Origin: Planctomycetaceae bacterium
GTDB taxonomy: Bacteria > Planctomycetota > Phycisphaerae > SM23-33
Length of the DNA: 64,000 nucleotides
Direction of reading: 5' to 3'
Assembly (NCBI GenBank): GCA_039680605.1
Contig: JBDKTA010000044.1
Coordinates: 1 to 64,000 of the forward strand
Shown in pieces: positions 8,268 to 17,236 of the stretch (position 1 is the stretch's first letter; each line of letters begins with the position of its first letter). The notes beneath the pieces are model-generated. The model was not told the origin of the DNA. It saw only the letters and a list, made by a program, of their open reading frames with translations, and made no database searches. The position numbers were made by a program, and so were the translations under genes.

Positions 8268-10051
8268 TAGTGCTCGATCGCGGCCGGGCGCGCCTGCGCG
8301 CGGCGCAGGCGGGCGATGTTGAACTTGGGCTTGCGGTCGAAGAGGTAGACCCCGTTCTGCTCCTGAAAGACGTCGGTGAGCTGCGTGTAGCAGTAGCCGA
8401 ACATGTGCGGGTCGTCCAGCAGCACGCCGCAAAGGCCTTCGAACCGCTGGTAGAACTCTTCCAGCGTCATCGGCGACATGCCGAAGCCCCACGACAGATC
8501 GGAGGCGTACTTCTCGCGGTGCGTGTTCATCTCCAGGTGCCACCACGTGCCGCCGAACTCGCTGATGAAGAACGGCTGACCCGCGTACGGCAGCGACCAT
8601 TGGCCGGCCTTGCCCGGGTTGACGTACGGGTCGTCCTGCGCCAGGCTTGCGTGGCGGGCCTTGAAACTCGCCGGGTCCTGTTCGTAGTCGTGGCTGTCGT
8701 AGATGTCGGTGTCCTGCCGGCGGTGCGAGTAGCCCGACGCGTCGATTACCGGGCGAGTCGTGTCCATCGCCTTGGCGGCCAGGAACAGCCCGTGCGTCAG
8801 ATCGTCGAGCCCCTCGACGCCGTCGGGGATCGGCTGACCGGTCTCGTTGAGCGGGCACCATCCGACGATCGACGGGTGGTTGTAGTCGCGCTGCAGCACC
8901 TCGAGCCACTGGCCGATGTACGTAGCCTTAGGCGAGGCCTTGTCGATGCCCCAGTCGCCGAACTCGCCCCAGACCAGGTAGCCCATCCGGTCGGCGTGGT
9001 AGAGGAACCGCTGTTCAAACACCTTCTGGTGCAGCCGCGCGCCGTTGAAGCCCGCCGCCATCGACAACTCGATGTCCTTGACCAGCGCCTTGTCCGAGGG
9101 CGCCGTCAGGATGCCATCAGGGTAATAGCCCTGGTCCAGCACGAGGCGCTGGAAGACGCTGCGGCCGTTGAGCTTCACCGCCTTGCCGTCGATCGTGATG
9201 CTGCGCAGGCCGGCGTAGCTGTCAGCGGCGTCGATGACTTTGCCCCGCCCGTCGAGCAACTCGATTCGGATATCGTAGAGGAACGGATCTTCGCAGCACC
9301 ACAGCCGCCGGCGGCTCTTGGGGATCGGCAGATCGAGCGTGGGGGTGAAGTCCTGCGTGGCATCGGCCTTGACGGTGCAGACGATGCCTTTGGCGTCGCG
9401 CAGCGTCACGCGCAGGGCGGTGCCGGGGCGGCTGTTCGTGATGGGCTGGGTCAGCAGGAATCGCCCGCCGCGCACGTCGGGCGTGATCCGCGGGGGATTG
9501 AGACGCACCGCCGGAACCGGTTCCATCCACACGCTCTGCCAGATACCCGTCGTGCGCGGGTAGTTGCAGCCGCTGGGGTGGTATGCCCAGTTGATTTGCT
9601 TGCCGGCGGGTTTGCCGGCGTCGGCCCGTAGGTCCCGCGCGCGGACGACGATCGTCGCTTTGCCGCCGCCCTGGGCGGCTCCCGTCAGATCGCACGTGAA
9701 ACCGCACCACCCGCCGCGGTGCTGGCCGACCTTCCTGCCGTTGACCCAGACGGTGGCCTCGTAGTCGACGGCCTCGAAATGCAGCAGCACGTTTCGGCCG
9801 CTCCAGGCCTTGGGGATGCTCACCGTGCGGCGGTACCACACGGTGTTCATGAAATCCAGATGCTCCAGGCCCGAAAGTTTGCTCTCGGGGCAGAAGGGCA
9901 CGATGATCTTGTCCGCCAGGGGTCGCTCGGTCAAACCGCGTTCGGCCCCGGTGTCGCCGGCATCGATCTCGAACTCCCACGGGCCGTTAAGGCACAGCCA
10001 GTCTTTGCGCACAAACTGCGGCCGCGGGTACTCGTTCCTCGGAATCGCCAT
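8249..10051 (-). CDS. Glycoside hydrolase family 2 protein
   Basis: This 600-aa protein has the GH2 order: a jelly-roll sugar-binding domain (WYRRTV, EAVDYEATVWVNG, GTTGIWQ-like), an immunoglobulin-like domain, and a TIM barrel. The acid/base is E403 in CPLNETG and the nucleophile is E498 in FFISEFGG, both in their normal contexts. Likely substrates are beta-galactosides, beta-glucuronides or beta-mannosides, which the sequence alone cannot separate. There is no signal peptide from this start, so it is probably cytoplasmic. I chose the ATG at 10051 because AAAGGA lies just upstream; the frame is open 27 codons further. The stop codon sits inside a dispersed palindrome, so the native C-terminus may have been replaced. 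Confidence 0.88.
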   Translation of the reverse strand: MAIPRNEYPRPQFVRKDWLCLNGPWEFEIDAGDTGAERGLTERPLADKIIVPFCPESKLSGLEHLDFMNTVWYRRTVSIPKAWSGRNVLLHFEAVDYEATVWVNGRKVGQHRGGWCGFTCDLTGAAQGGGKATIVVRARDLRADAGKPAGKQINWAYHPSGCNYPRTTGIWQSVWMEPVPAVRLNPPRITPDVRGGRFLLTQPITNSRPGTALRVTLRDAKGIVCTVKADATQDFTPTLDLPIPKSRRRLWCCEDPFLYDIRIELLDGRGKVIDAADSYAGLRSITIDGKAVKLNGRSVFQRLVLDQGYYPDGILTAPSDKALVKDIELSMAAGFNGARLHQKVFEQRFLYHADRMGYLVWGEFGDWGIDKASPKATYIGQWLEVLQRDYNHPSIVGWCPLNETGQPIPDGVEGLDDLTHGLFLAAKAMDTTRPVIDASGYSHRRQDTDIYDSHDYEQDPASFKARHASLAQDDPYVNPGKAGQWSLPYAGQPFFISEFGGTWWHLEMNTHREKYASDLSWGFGMSPMTLEEFYQRFEGLCGVLLDDPHMFGYCYTQLTDVFQEQNGVYLFDRKPKFNIARLRRAQARPAAIEHYGVRQP

Positions 10052-10216
10052 CAGTAGTCCTTTCCACCAACGAAAAAGAGCCCGGACAAAACTCAGTGGT
10101 TGCAGGATAAGATCTTCGGCTATGCTTTCCAATAGATCGGGCGAAGATCCGGGAACTTTTCGCCGTCGCCGGCGTCCAATGGCCGGATGCTCGAAAGAGA
10201 CATACTGGAGAATCGC

Positions 10217-11338
10217 ATGAGAAAGATCGCCGCAATCGTGACCGTATTGTTCCTGGCCAACTTCGCCGTCGCCGACCTATGCCCCAAGTGCTCTGACAGA
10301 ATGTTCACCTGCGATATCGGCACGTGCCGAAGCTGCAGCGGGGATACCTCCAGCGGAGCCTTCACGCTCTGCCGGGCCTGCTCGGCCAAGCAGGGCAAGT
10401 GCCAGGCATGCCTGGCGGCGCTGGCGGCCGCGACAACGCAGCCTGCCACCAAGCCCGCCGACAAACCCGCGGACGAACCGGCGGCGAAAGTCGTCGCCGC
10501 GGACCAGGACGGAAAGACCGTCGAGGTGGCGATGGGGCAGAAGCTCATCATCCGCCTGAGCGGCAACATGACCACCGGATTCGCCTGGACCGTCGCCAAA
10601 ATTGAAGGCGACGCGGTCAAGCTCGTCGGCAAGATCGAATACGAACAAGCCCCCGCGCGCGGCCGCGTCGGCGTCGGCGGAACGTTCGTCGCCACGTTCG
10701 AGCCCGTCAAGGTCGGTCAAAGCGTTTTGACCCTGGAGTACAAACGCCCGTGGGAAAAGAACACCCCGCCGGCCAAAACCTTCACCCTGACGGTGCAGGT
10801 GAAGGCCTCTGCGCTCAAGGCCGCCGCAGAGTCTGCGCGCGAGCAGGAGCGGTTGCAGACGAGCAAGGCGGCCTGGCTCAAGCTCAAGGCCGCCTCTGGC
10901 GGCAATTACGAATACGACGTGAAGTTCCAGAGTTGGGTCGGATTCGGCCAGACGACCACCATCGTTGCCAAAGAGGGCAAGGTGGTCCAGAGGCGGCTGG
11001 AAAAGTTCAATCGAAACCAGGTGCAGGTGGTTCGCCTGTCGCCCGATGGGACGACGGTCGAGCAGCCTCAGCCCAAACCCGAGGGCTGGACCGAGAGCGC
11101 CGACGCGCTGGGCAGCCATGGCGACGGCGCGGCGGCCAAGAGCATCGACGAGTTGTATGATGATGCGCAGAAAGTGCTCGCCGTCGGCGTGCCCGAACAC
11201 GGCAAGCTGTACGTGGCCTATTATCCCAACGGCGTGCTGCAGCACTGCTTCTGGGTCGACACCCGCATCGCGGACGATGTCCCGCGCCACGGGCCCATCA
11301 TCAGCGCCTTGCGCATGGGCCAACCCGCCAATCCGTAA
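10217..11338 (+). CDS. Secreted chagasin-like cysteine-protease inhibitor with Cys-rich and DUF6174-like parts
   Basis: This 373-aa exported protein (signal peptide to about residue 19, ending AVA) begins with nine cysteines between 22 and 65, arranged as CxxC pairs. A chagasin (inhibitor family I42) domain follows with all three inhibitory loops: NMTTG at 117-121, GVGG at 152-155 and RPW at 177-179. In characterised family members these loops block papain-type proteases. The C-terminal third (YEYDVKF, VKDGKV-like strands) resembles DUF6174. GGAG 6 bases before 10217 sets the start. This combination of parts is not one I know. Divergent from the GH2 gene. Confidence 0.75.
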   Translation: MRKIAAIVTVLFLANFAVADLCPKCSDRMFTCDIGTCRSCSGDTSSGAFTLCRACSAKQGKCQACLAALAAATTQPATKPADKPADEPAAKVVAADQDGKTVEVAMGQKLIIRLSGNMTTGFAWTVAKIEGDAVKLVGKIEYEQAPARGRVGVGGTFVATFEPVKVGQSVLTLEYKRPWEKNTPPAKTFTLTVQVKASALKAAAESAREQERLQTSKAAWLKLKAASGGNYEYDVKFQSWVGFGQTTTIVAKEGKVVQRRLEKFNRNQVQVVRLSPDGTTVEQPQPKPEGWTESADALGSHGDGAAAKSIDELYDDAQKVLAVGVPEHGKLYVAYYPNGVLQHCFWVDTRIADDVPRHGPIISALRMGQPANP

Positions 11339-11432
11339 TGGGGAAACAGCGACCGCAGGCGTCAGCTCACGTGTTTCATTGGAACACGCGGGCTTTCAAC
11401 ATGCGCCCATGAGCCCTCGAAAGGAACCACGC

Positions 11433-13229
11433 ATGCGTCACATGAACAAGAGCGTCGTGCCAGGCCTGATCGTCGCCGCGGCAGTTGCCTTCGCGGCAAC
11501 CGCGCGCGCCGAAGAACCCAACGGACCCTTTGAGAACATCAAGTTCACCTCGTTATCGGTGAAGTGGCAGTACAGCAAGGACGGCGGCAAGACTTTCTCC
11601 GACAAGCCCTGCCCGCCGCCGCCGCCGGGAAGCGAGAAGTCCAAGGACAACGTCGACACGTCGATGTACCAGTACGTCTGGAAGGGCACGTTGGAGATTG
11701 CAGACCCGGCCAAGGTCGCCGGCGCGTTCGTGCGAATCTGCGAAGATAGCGACGACCCTCGCGCGTCCATCTGCAATGGAGATATCGTCGCAGCCAGCGG
11801 CGGGTACTGGAAAGACCTGGGCTTCTGCCCCACGCTGCTCGACGCCGTGATCAAGGTCAACGGCAAGGAGATCGAGCTTGCCCACGGACCGCTGCTGCAA
11901 TTCTGGGTGCCCCTGAGCGGCCTCAAGCAAGGCGCCAATACCATCGAGATCAGCGGGCACGTGTACACTTACTGGGGCGGGGCCGCCTGGACGGGCCTGC
12001 GAAAGCCTCCGACTCTCATCGACGCGAAGATTGTCGCTGCCGAGCCTCAGCCGGCCAACATCTACAACGGCCCCATCCTCGGCGACACCGGGGAGGGGTA
12101 CTTCACTTTCGCCTGCCGTACGCAGCTTCCGGCGGAACTGACAATCGAAGCCACGTCGACCGAGCCTGCCCGCCCGACTGTCAAGACTACCGCTCCCGTG
12201 GGCATCTGGCACCGCGTCAAGATCGAGCTGCCCAAAGATACGCGCAAGGTCTCCTACACCGTCTCGGCGAAGGTGGGCGATCACGTGACGAAACGCGGAC
12301 CGTACGCCGTCGCGCTGCCGGGCAAGGAGTTCCGCTTCGTCGCCCTGGGCAACATGCAGCAGCATCCGGTGGCGCCTGAGGAACTCACCAAGCACCCCTG
12401 GGCCGTCACCTCCAGGCTCGTCCTCAAGGCCCAGCCGAACTTCGTCCTCAACACCGGCAACCTGATGGAGCAGGAGTCGTGGTCGTTCAATCTCGAGGCG
12501 GCCTACGCCGCCCCTGCCGCCGAGATGCTCGCCCGCGTGCCGCATCTGGTGACCCCGTGCAACCGCGATTGGACGGGCATCTTCAACGAGCTGCACGTCA
12601 CGCCGGCCGCCGACACGTTCGCCCACAACTGGACGAAGGTGGTCGGCCCGGTGCGGTTCATCGGCATCGAGGGCAACGAAGCCTGGAAGAGCGGCGGGGC
12701 CAACACCCAGTGGCTCGAAGGCGTGCTCAGCCAGTCCAAGGACAAGTTCATCGTCGTCCTGTGCGGCTATCCTGCGTATACGTCGGGCATCAACAGCAAG
12801 CGGATCTACGGCGGGCGCCTGCAGACCCGCGACGTCATCATGCCCCTGCTGGACAAGTACAAGGCCACGATGATGCTCTCGAGCTGGGACCCGACGTACG
12901 AGCGCATCGAGCCCCAACCGGGCAAGGGCTGCACGCAGATCGTCACCGGCTGCAGCGGGTGGAAGAGCTGGCACAAGTGGGACGGGCGGTTCGGATCGCA
13001 CGAGCAGGGCCCCACCGGTCCCACCGCCAACGCCCGCGGCACCAGCGGCAAGCAGACCCTGCCTGACGGTCGCGAGTGGTGCGGCTACTTCGGCCCGCGC
13101 CACTTCTGCGTCTTCGACGTGACCGACAGCGCCATCCGGATGCAGGTGCTGGCCACCGGCGGCAATGCTGACGCCGACATCAAAGGGCTCAAGGTCCTCG
13201 ACGAGAAGACCTTCAAGCCCCGGAACTGA
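11433..13229 (+). CDS. Purple-acid-phosphatase-like protein with substituted metal ligands
   Basis: This 598-aa protein has a signal peptide (to about residue 26, ARA), an N-terminal beta-sandwich part, a fibronectin-like domain near 200-290 and a calcineurin-like phosphoesterase domain from about 300. The order matches purple acid phosphatases. The metal-binding motifs are altered. Where the family has GD, this has LGNM (N307) and TGNL (N343). Where it has GNHE or GNHD, this has CNRD (N377, R378). The usual histidine strand reads CGYPAY. Two metals could hardly be held as in active enzymes, so it is probably a binding protein or uses another chemistry. AAAGGAA upstream supports the ATG at 11433, although the frame is open further upstream. 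Confidence 0.7.
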   Translation: MRHMNKSVVPGLIVAAAVAFAATARAEEPNGPFENIKFTSLSVKWQYSKDGGKTFSDKPCPPPPPGSEKSKDNVDTSMYQYVWKGTLEIADPAKVAGAFVRICEDSDDPRASICNGDIVAASGGYWKDLGFCPTLLDAVIKVNGKEIELAHGPLLQFWVPLSGLKQGANTIEISGHVYTYWGGAAWTGLRKPPTLIDAKIVAAEPQPANIYNGPILGDTGEGYFTFACRTQLPAELTIEATSTEPARPTVKTTAPVGIWHRVKIELPKDTRKVSYTVSAKVGDHVTKRGPYAVALPGKEFRFVALGNMQQHPVAPEELTKHPWAVTSRLVLKAQPNFVLNTGNLMEQESWSFNLEAAYAAPAAEMLARVPHLVTPCNRDWTGIFNELHVTPAADTFAHNWTKVVGPVRFIGIEGNEAWKSGGANTQWLEGVLSQSKDKFIVVLCGYPAYTSGINSKRIYGGRLQTRDVIMPLLDKYKATMMLSSWDPTYERIEPQPGKGCTQIVTGCSGWKSWHKWDGRFGSHEQGPTGPTANARGTSGKQTLPDGREWCGYFGPRHFCVFDVTDSAIRMQVLATGGNADADIKGLKVLDEKTFKPRN

Positions 13230-13238
13230 GCAGCCCCG

Positions 13239-13359
13239 TAGCACGGGCATCTTGCCCGTGAGTAGCATGGGCGTCCCGCCCATGCATGTCGCGGGCCGGG
13301 GTGGCACAGGCTTTCCAGCCTGTGCAGGCACAGCCTGGAAAGGCTGTGCCACCGTGCTA
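13239..13359. repeat. Cluster of palindromic repeats between two convergent genes
   Basis: Reading from 13239, the cluster holds one TAGCACGGGCA/TGCCCGTGAG hairpin, one TAGCATGGGCG/CGCCCATGC hairpin (13263-13285), and a 52-bp palindrome at 13301-13352 with GTGGCACAG and CTGTGCCAC arms. It ends in CCGTGCTA, which on the minus strand starts TAGCACGG and supplies the stop codon of the PHP-domain gene (13357-13359). The hairpins could stop transcription from both sides. Related copies are at 33290, 36340, 36476 and 56130. Confidence 0.85.
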
Positions 13360-15219
13360 CTGGATGTAGAACGGGCTCAGCCAGGCGCAGTGGCCGTCCG
13401 TCTGACGCACGCGGATGTAGTAGTACTCGTGGGAGGGCGCCTTGTCGGATGCCGGCGGCGTGTGCGTCCATTCGACGGTCACATCGTGCTGGTCGGAGGC
13501 CGCCTTGAAGGTCTTGAGCACCTTGCCGCAATGGATGATCTGCGTCTCGGCAATCGACGCCGTGCCATGTATGACGATCGTGAACTTCCGCGGCTGCTCC
13601 GGGGCGACCTGCACGTCGCTGCCGATCGGGGCGTCGTTCAAGCGGGCGTCGCCCACGATCCGCGCTCCGCTGGTGGCGTAGCAGCGGCGGGCGGCGATGG
13701 CGTCGAAGACCCCAGCCGTGTCGAGTTTCTCCGCCTGGACGGCCGTGATGCCGTGGTAGACGGCCTGGGGTTGGCCCGGCAGGGGGCGGTGGTTGTCGGA
13801 GTCGCCGGTGAAGGCCAGCTTATACCCCAGCGACAAGGCGTGGCGGATGGAACTGTCGTCCTTTCCGCCCCGCCCGCCGGCGTGCCACTGCGGCTCTTTC
13901 TCGTATGACTCCTGCGACCCCGGTCCGCGCATGATCTCGGCCGCTCCGAACGCCGACTTGTCGGCGATGTCGGGCCAGCGGGCGTTCTCGCCCAGCGGAT
14001 GGGCCGGTACGATCATCGTCTTGCCGGGGATCATCACGGCGCTCAGGGCCTGGCAGAAGGCGGCGGAGTCCAGGCCGCCCTTGGATCCGACGTTCTTGAC
14101 GTAGGCGGCCATCGCCTTCTCGAAGCTCTCAAAATCACGCGCCATGAGCAACTGGTGTCCGGGCGCGCCGGCGATCTCCAGCGCGGGCACGCGGCAGAAC
14201 TTGCCGGTCTGTTCGAACTGGCGCCCGATGCGGGCGTAGTCGACGTACGTCAGGTTGGCGAAGTCGCCCTGTTCGCTGATATGGTCGCCCGGGCCGGTGA
14301 AGTCCAGGCCGATGCGGGTCCGCGCCCAGGCGATCACGTCGGCGGTGGGGTAGTCGCCGTCGGAGAAGCTGGTGTGGACGTGGATGTCGCCGAAGTAGAC
14401 GGCCCGCCCGTCCAGGCTCCGCGGAAGGGCGCTGCTGCGGCAGGTTCGCCCGGCACTGTCGCTCACGTGCAGAGCGGCGGCGTCCTGCAGCGGCGCTGGC
14501 AACTGCACCTCGGTCAACTCGTAGCCCGGCGCAGCGGCGACGGTCATCGACTTGCCGCCCTCGTCCTTGATCGTGTACGTCACGCCCGCGCTGTCGGCAG
14601 GGTTGTCGCCCTTGTCGAAGGCCTGGATGAGCAGCCGCCCATCGGCCTTGCGGTACGCCTTGATGTACTGCGCCGGACCGCTGAGCGTCCGCACGATCAG
14701 CGGTTCGCTGACCGGCGCGGCTGCCTCCATGGCGACCGCCGCCGGCTCGAGCCACATGCTCGCCTGGCGCATCGTGTATCGCTGCGTGATGGCCGAGACG
14801 CCGTCATACTTGCGGCCGCGCACGGTCAGCTTCGTGCCCGCGGGCAATTCTTTGGGGGCTTTGATAACGGCCATCAGACCGTACTTCTCGTACTGGCCCC
14901 ACTTGCCGGTGATGTCTTCGAAGGTCGGCACGTCGCGCAGGGTCAGCGGCTCGCCCGCGACCGTGACGCCGGTCACCTGGAAAACGCCGACGATCACCGG
15001 GCGCAGCCGGCTCTCCTGGCGAAGGCGCAGATCCGTGCCGGCGGCAACGTTGCTGCGGAGGATCAATTCAAACGTCATCTCGGCCTGGTCCAGCCGCACG
15101 CCGGCGACCTTGGCCTGCCCCGCGCCCGCGCCGCTGGGCGGCGCCGCCGCGGCGGAACTTACCGTACAGCCCACCACAACGAGTCCTGCCACCAGAAGAA
15201 CGATTGTCATCTGCGTCAT
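13357..15219 (-). CDS. PHP-domain lipoprotein (DUF3604-like)
   Basis: This 620-aa protein has a lipobox (LVVVGC, C18), so it should be lipid-anchored. After a beta-rich N-terminal half, a PHP metal-dependent hydrolase domain starts at 278 with DIHVHTSFSDG. Further metal ligands are in FTGPGDHIS, PAHPLGEN and FTGDSDNH, as expected for a three-metal PHP site. PHP proteins hydrolyse phosphoesters, and the DUF3604 group is often found next to sugar or sulfatase genes; the substrate is unknown here. A short C-terminal beta domain follows. GGGAGC precedes the ATG. The TAG stop is the first three bases of a dispersed repeat. Confidence 0.8.
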   Translation of the reverse strand: MTQMTIVLLVAGLVVVGCTVSSAAAAPPSGAGAGQAKVAGVRLDQAEMTFELILRSNVAAGTDLRLRQESRLRPVIVGVFQVTGVTVAGEPLTLRDVPTFEDITGKWGQYEKYGLMAVIKAPKELPAGTKLTVRGRKYDGVSAITQRYTMRQASMWLEPAAVAMEAAAPVSEPLIVRTLSGPAQYIKAYRKADGRLLIQAFDKGDNPADSAGVTYTIKDEGGKSMTVAAAPGYELTEVQLPAPLQDAAALHVSDSAGRTCRSSALPRSLDGRAVYFGDIHVHTSFSDGDYPTADVIAWARTRIGLDFTGPGDHISEQGDFANLTYVDYARIGRQFEQTGKFCRVPALEIAGAPGHQLLMARDFESFEKAMAAYVKNVGSKGGLDSAAFCQALSAVMIPGKTMIVPAHPLGENARWPDIADKSAFGAAEIMRGPGSQESYEKEPQWHAGGRGGKDDSSIRHALSLGYKLAFTGDSDNHRPLPGQPQAVYHGITAVQAEKLDTAGVFDAIAARRCYATSGARIVGDARLNDAPIGSDVQVAPEQPRKFTIVIHGTASIAETQIIHCGKVLKTFKAASDQHDVTVEWTHTPPASDKAPSHEYYYIRVRQTDGHCAWLSPFYIQ

Positions 15220-15452
15220 GTTGCTGCTCCCTTGCTTGTTGGCGAGTCCGATTCTACCGCGCGACGATCCGTCTTTCAGCCGCCATTTGGCCGGGCAACG
15301 GAACGTTGCGAATTGATGGCGGCCGGGCTACAATCAATTGCTGGCCGCACAGCACGTCGGACCGACAGGCGTTGGCAGCGGTTGCGGCCGGTGCCAGCAT
15401 GGGCCTGCACTCAGACCTGAGAAACCGGGGCAGGGGGTATAGGAGCGCGACG

Positions 15453-16883
15453 ATGCAGCCGAACGAACCAGCGGCCTTCAGACACGCGGTGTGCGTGTAT
15501 CCCTATCGGCGAGAGCTCAATGAGGCGGGTTTCTGGCCGCCGCTGGGGCTCGAATTCATTGCCGCTGTCGTCCAGCGACACGCCCGGACCCTGGATGTGG
15601 TCGATCTTCGAATGGAGAAAGGGCGAACAGGCGACTTCCTGCGACCGGAGACAGACCTGGTCTGCTTCTCGGTCAATTGGGACCTCGATCGCGAGTTTCT
15701 GGACGAAGAAATCCGTTCCGTGCCGCCGGGGATTCTCACGATTGTCGGCGGCCGACACGCAACCGAGTGTCCGGAGCGGTGGCTGACGGAGTTCCCTAAT
15801 ATCGATGCAGTGGTCCGAGGCGACGGCGAGGAGGCGATGGAGGAACTATGTCGGGGCGTGCCGATGGACGAGGTTGCCGGGCTGAGTTTCCGCAAGGACG
15901 GGCTCATCCGACATAATCCCAACCGGACCCTCGGCCAAGCGCCTGACGACCTGTACCCCGACCGCCGGCTCCGCCGCGGGGCGTACGTCCTGAAGATCAA
16001 GGGCGTCAGCACGGGCCTGAAGGTCGATTCGATCGCCACCTCGCGCGGTTGTCCGTTTCAGTGCAAGTTCTGTTCATTCAATCGAAACCCCTGGGGCGAG
16101 AAGCGCAAGTGGACGGCCCGGTCGCCGGAGTCCGTCGTCGATGAACTGGGGCAGATGGACGCTCGACTGGTCGGCTTCACCGACGATCTGTTCACGCACG
16201 ACATGGACCGGGTCGAACGGATCTGCGACCTGATCCTCGCCCGGGGCATCCGCAAACAGTATATCGTCAACGCCCGACTGGAGATCGCCCGGCGCCCGGA
16301 GGTCCTGCGGAAGATGGAGCGGGCGGGTTTCCTCATGCTCCTTCTGGGCATCGAGTCCGCCCACGACAAGACCCTGCAGTCCATGCAGAAGGGCTTCGGC
16401 GTGGCGCGGATCCGCAAGTACTTCGAGGTTCTGCGCCACAGCCGCATGATCCTTCACGGCTATTTCATCCTTGGCTGCATCGGGGAGAGCGTCAAAGACA
16501 TGCTGGCGATCGGCCCCTTCGCTCGCCAACTCGGCCTGGACACGATCGGTCTTTCCTGCCTGCGATACAGTCCCTACTCCGGCCTGGACGAACTGGTCGC
16601 TCAAAGCCCGGGCTATCAGATTTCCAGCAGCGGAAAGATCTACTCCGACCACTGCTCCGGCAAACAGATGCGGCGAGTGCGGCGACAGATACATCGGGAG
16701 TTCTATACAGCCGCCGGGGTTGCACGCATGGCCCGAAAAGGGCTGCAGGTTGGTGCGGTGAGCCTGTTGCCCGGCGTGCTGCCCTACTTGCCGAAGATCG
16801 CTCTGCGATGGATGACGTACTTGCGGGACAGGTCCAGGCGCCGCGCCCAGAAGCGACGCGACGGAGCTGCTCCGCTCTCCTGA
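15453..16883 (+). CDS. B12-binding radical SAM protein, class B methyltransferase-like
   Basis: This 476-aa protein has an N-terminal cobalamin-binding-type domain (about 12-140, with PPLGLEFIAA, the IVGGRHAT strand and VVRGDGEEA) and a radical SAM barrel with C200, C204 and C207 (CPFQCKFC) holding the [4Fe-4S] cluster. The cobalamin-base-off DxHxxG motif is not obvious, so cobalamin may be bound differently or not at all. The C-terminus is basic and may sit near the membrane. AGGAG 7 bases upstream sets the start at 15453. A second protein of this class is at 31496, but the two are only distantly alike. The substrate is unknown. Confidence 0.8.
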   Translation: MQPNEPAAFRHAVCVYPYRRELNEAGFWPPLGLEFIAAVVQRHARTLDVVDLRMEKGRTGDFLRPETDLVCFSVNWDLDREFLDEEIRSVPPGILTIVGGRHATECPERWLTEFPNIDAVVRGDGEEAMEELCRGVPMDEVAGLSFRKDGLIRHNPNRTLGQAPDDLYPDRRLRRGAYVLKIKGVSTGLKVDSIATSRGCPFQCKFCSFNRNPWGEKRKWTARSPESVVDELGQMDARLVGFTDDLFTHDMDRVERICDLILARGIRKQYIVNARLEIARRPEVLRKMERAGFLMLLLGIESAHDKTLQSMQKGFGVARIRKYFEVLRHSRMILHGYFILGCIGESVKDMLAIGPFARQLGLDTIGLSCLRYSPYSGLDELVAQSPGYQISSSGKIYSDHCSGKQMRRVRRQIHREFYTAAGVARMARKGLQVGAVSLLPGVLPYLPKIALRWMTYLRDRSRRRAQKRRDGAAPLS

Positions 16884-16917
16884 TCTCGCTGCCTTCCTGG
16901 CAGCCTTTCGTAACCAC

Positions 16918-16991
16918 TACGCCCGAGAGGATTCGAACCTCTGGCCTTCTGCTCCGGAGGCAGACGCTCTATCCAGCTGAGCTACGGGCGC
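16918..16991 (-). tRNA. tRNA-Arg(CCG)
   Basis: The 74-base cloverleaf on the minus strand starts GCGCCCGTAGCTC. The acceptor stem has 7 pairs with G1-U72 as a wobble. The D arm is GCTC/GAGC, the anticodon stem TCTGC/GCAGA with loop CTCCGGA (anticodon CCG, reading CGG), the variable loop 5 bases, and the T arm AGAGG/CCTCT around TTCGAAT. No 3' CCA is encoded. It lies 34 bases after a radical-SAM gene and next to a repeat-rich gap. Confidence 0.95.
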
Positions 16992-17236
16992 GTTTCGATT
17001 TCCGATTTTCAATTGGCAATTTCCCAATTGATCAATCCGGAAAACGTATTCTTGCACCTGGCCGCGCGGAAGTCAACATAACCCGCGCCAATCGTGTTAT
17101 GCTTGGCCCCATGGCGACCCGCGAGAAACAACAACGCGTGTCGCCATGCCACCCATTCTTCTTCCATCCATCCAATCTTCCACCCTTCCATCATTCCCCT
17201 TTTCCTCTGCGACCTCCGCGGTCTCCGCGGTGAATC
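16992..17236. repeat. Repeat-filled gap next to tRNA-Arg
   Basis: 16997-17031 is an AATT-rich CCGATTTTCAATTGG-type repeat related to the array at 50380. 17110-17154 is a copy of the CATGGCGAC/GTCGCCATG palindrome family, a shorter version of 31242 and 43491. 17160-17205 is a CCATCC/CTTCC pyrimidine repeat, and 17207-17232 is a CTCTGCG..CCGCGGT..CCGCGGTGAA repeat related to those at 43614, 43760, 54103 and 54772. No gene is visible. Confidence 0.7.

Noticed and set aside
13165-13908. Plus-strand ORF of 247 aa across the repeat cluster
   Set aside because: Its front is translated from the palindromes and the rest is antisense to the PHP-domain gene.
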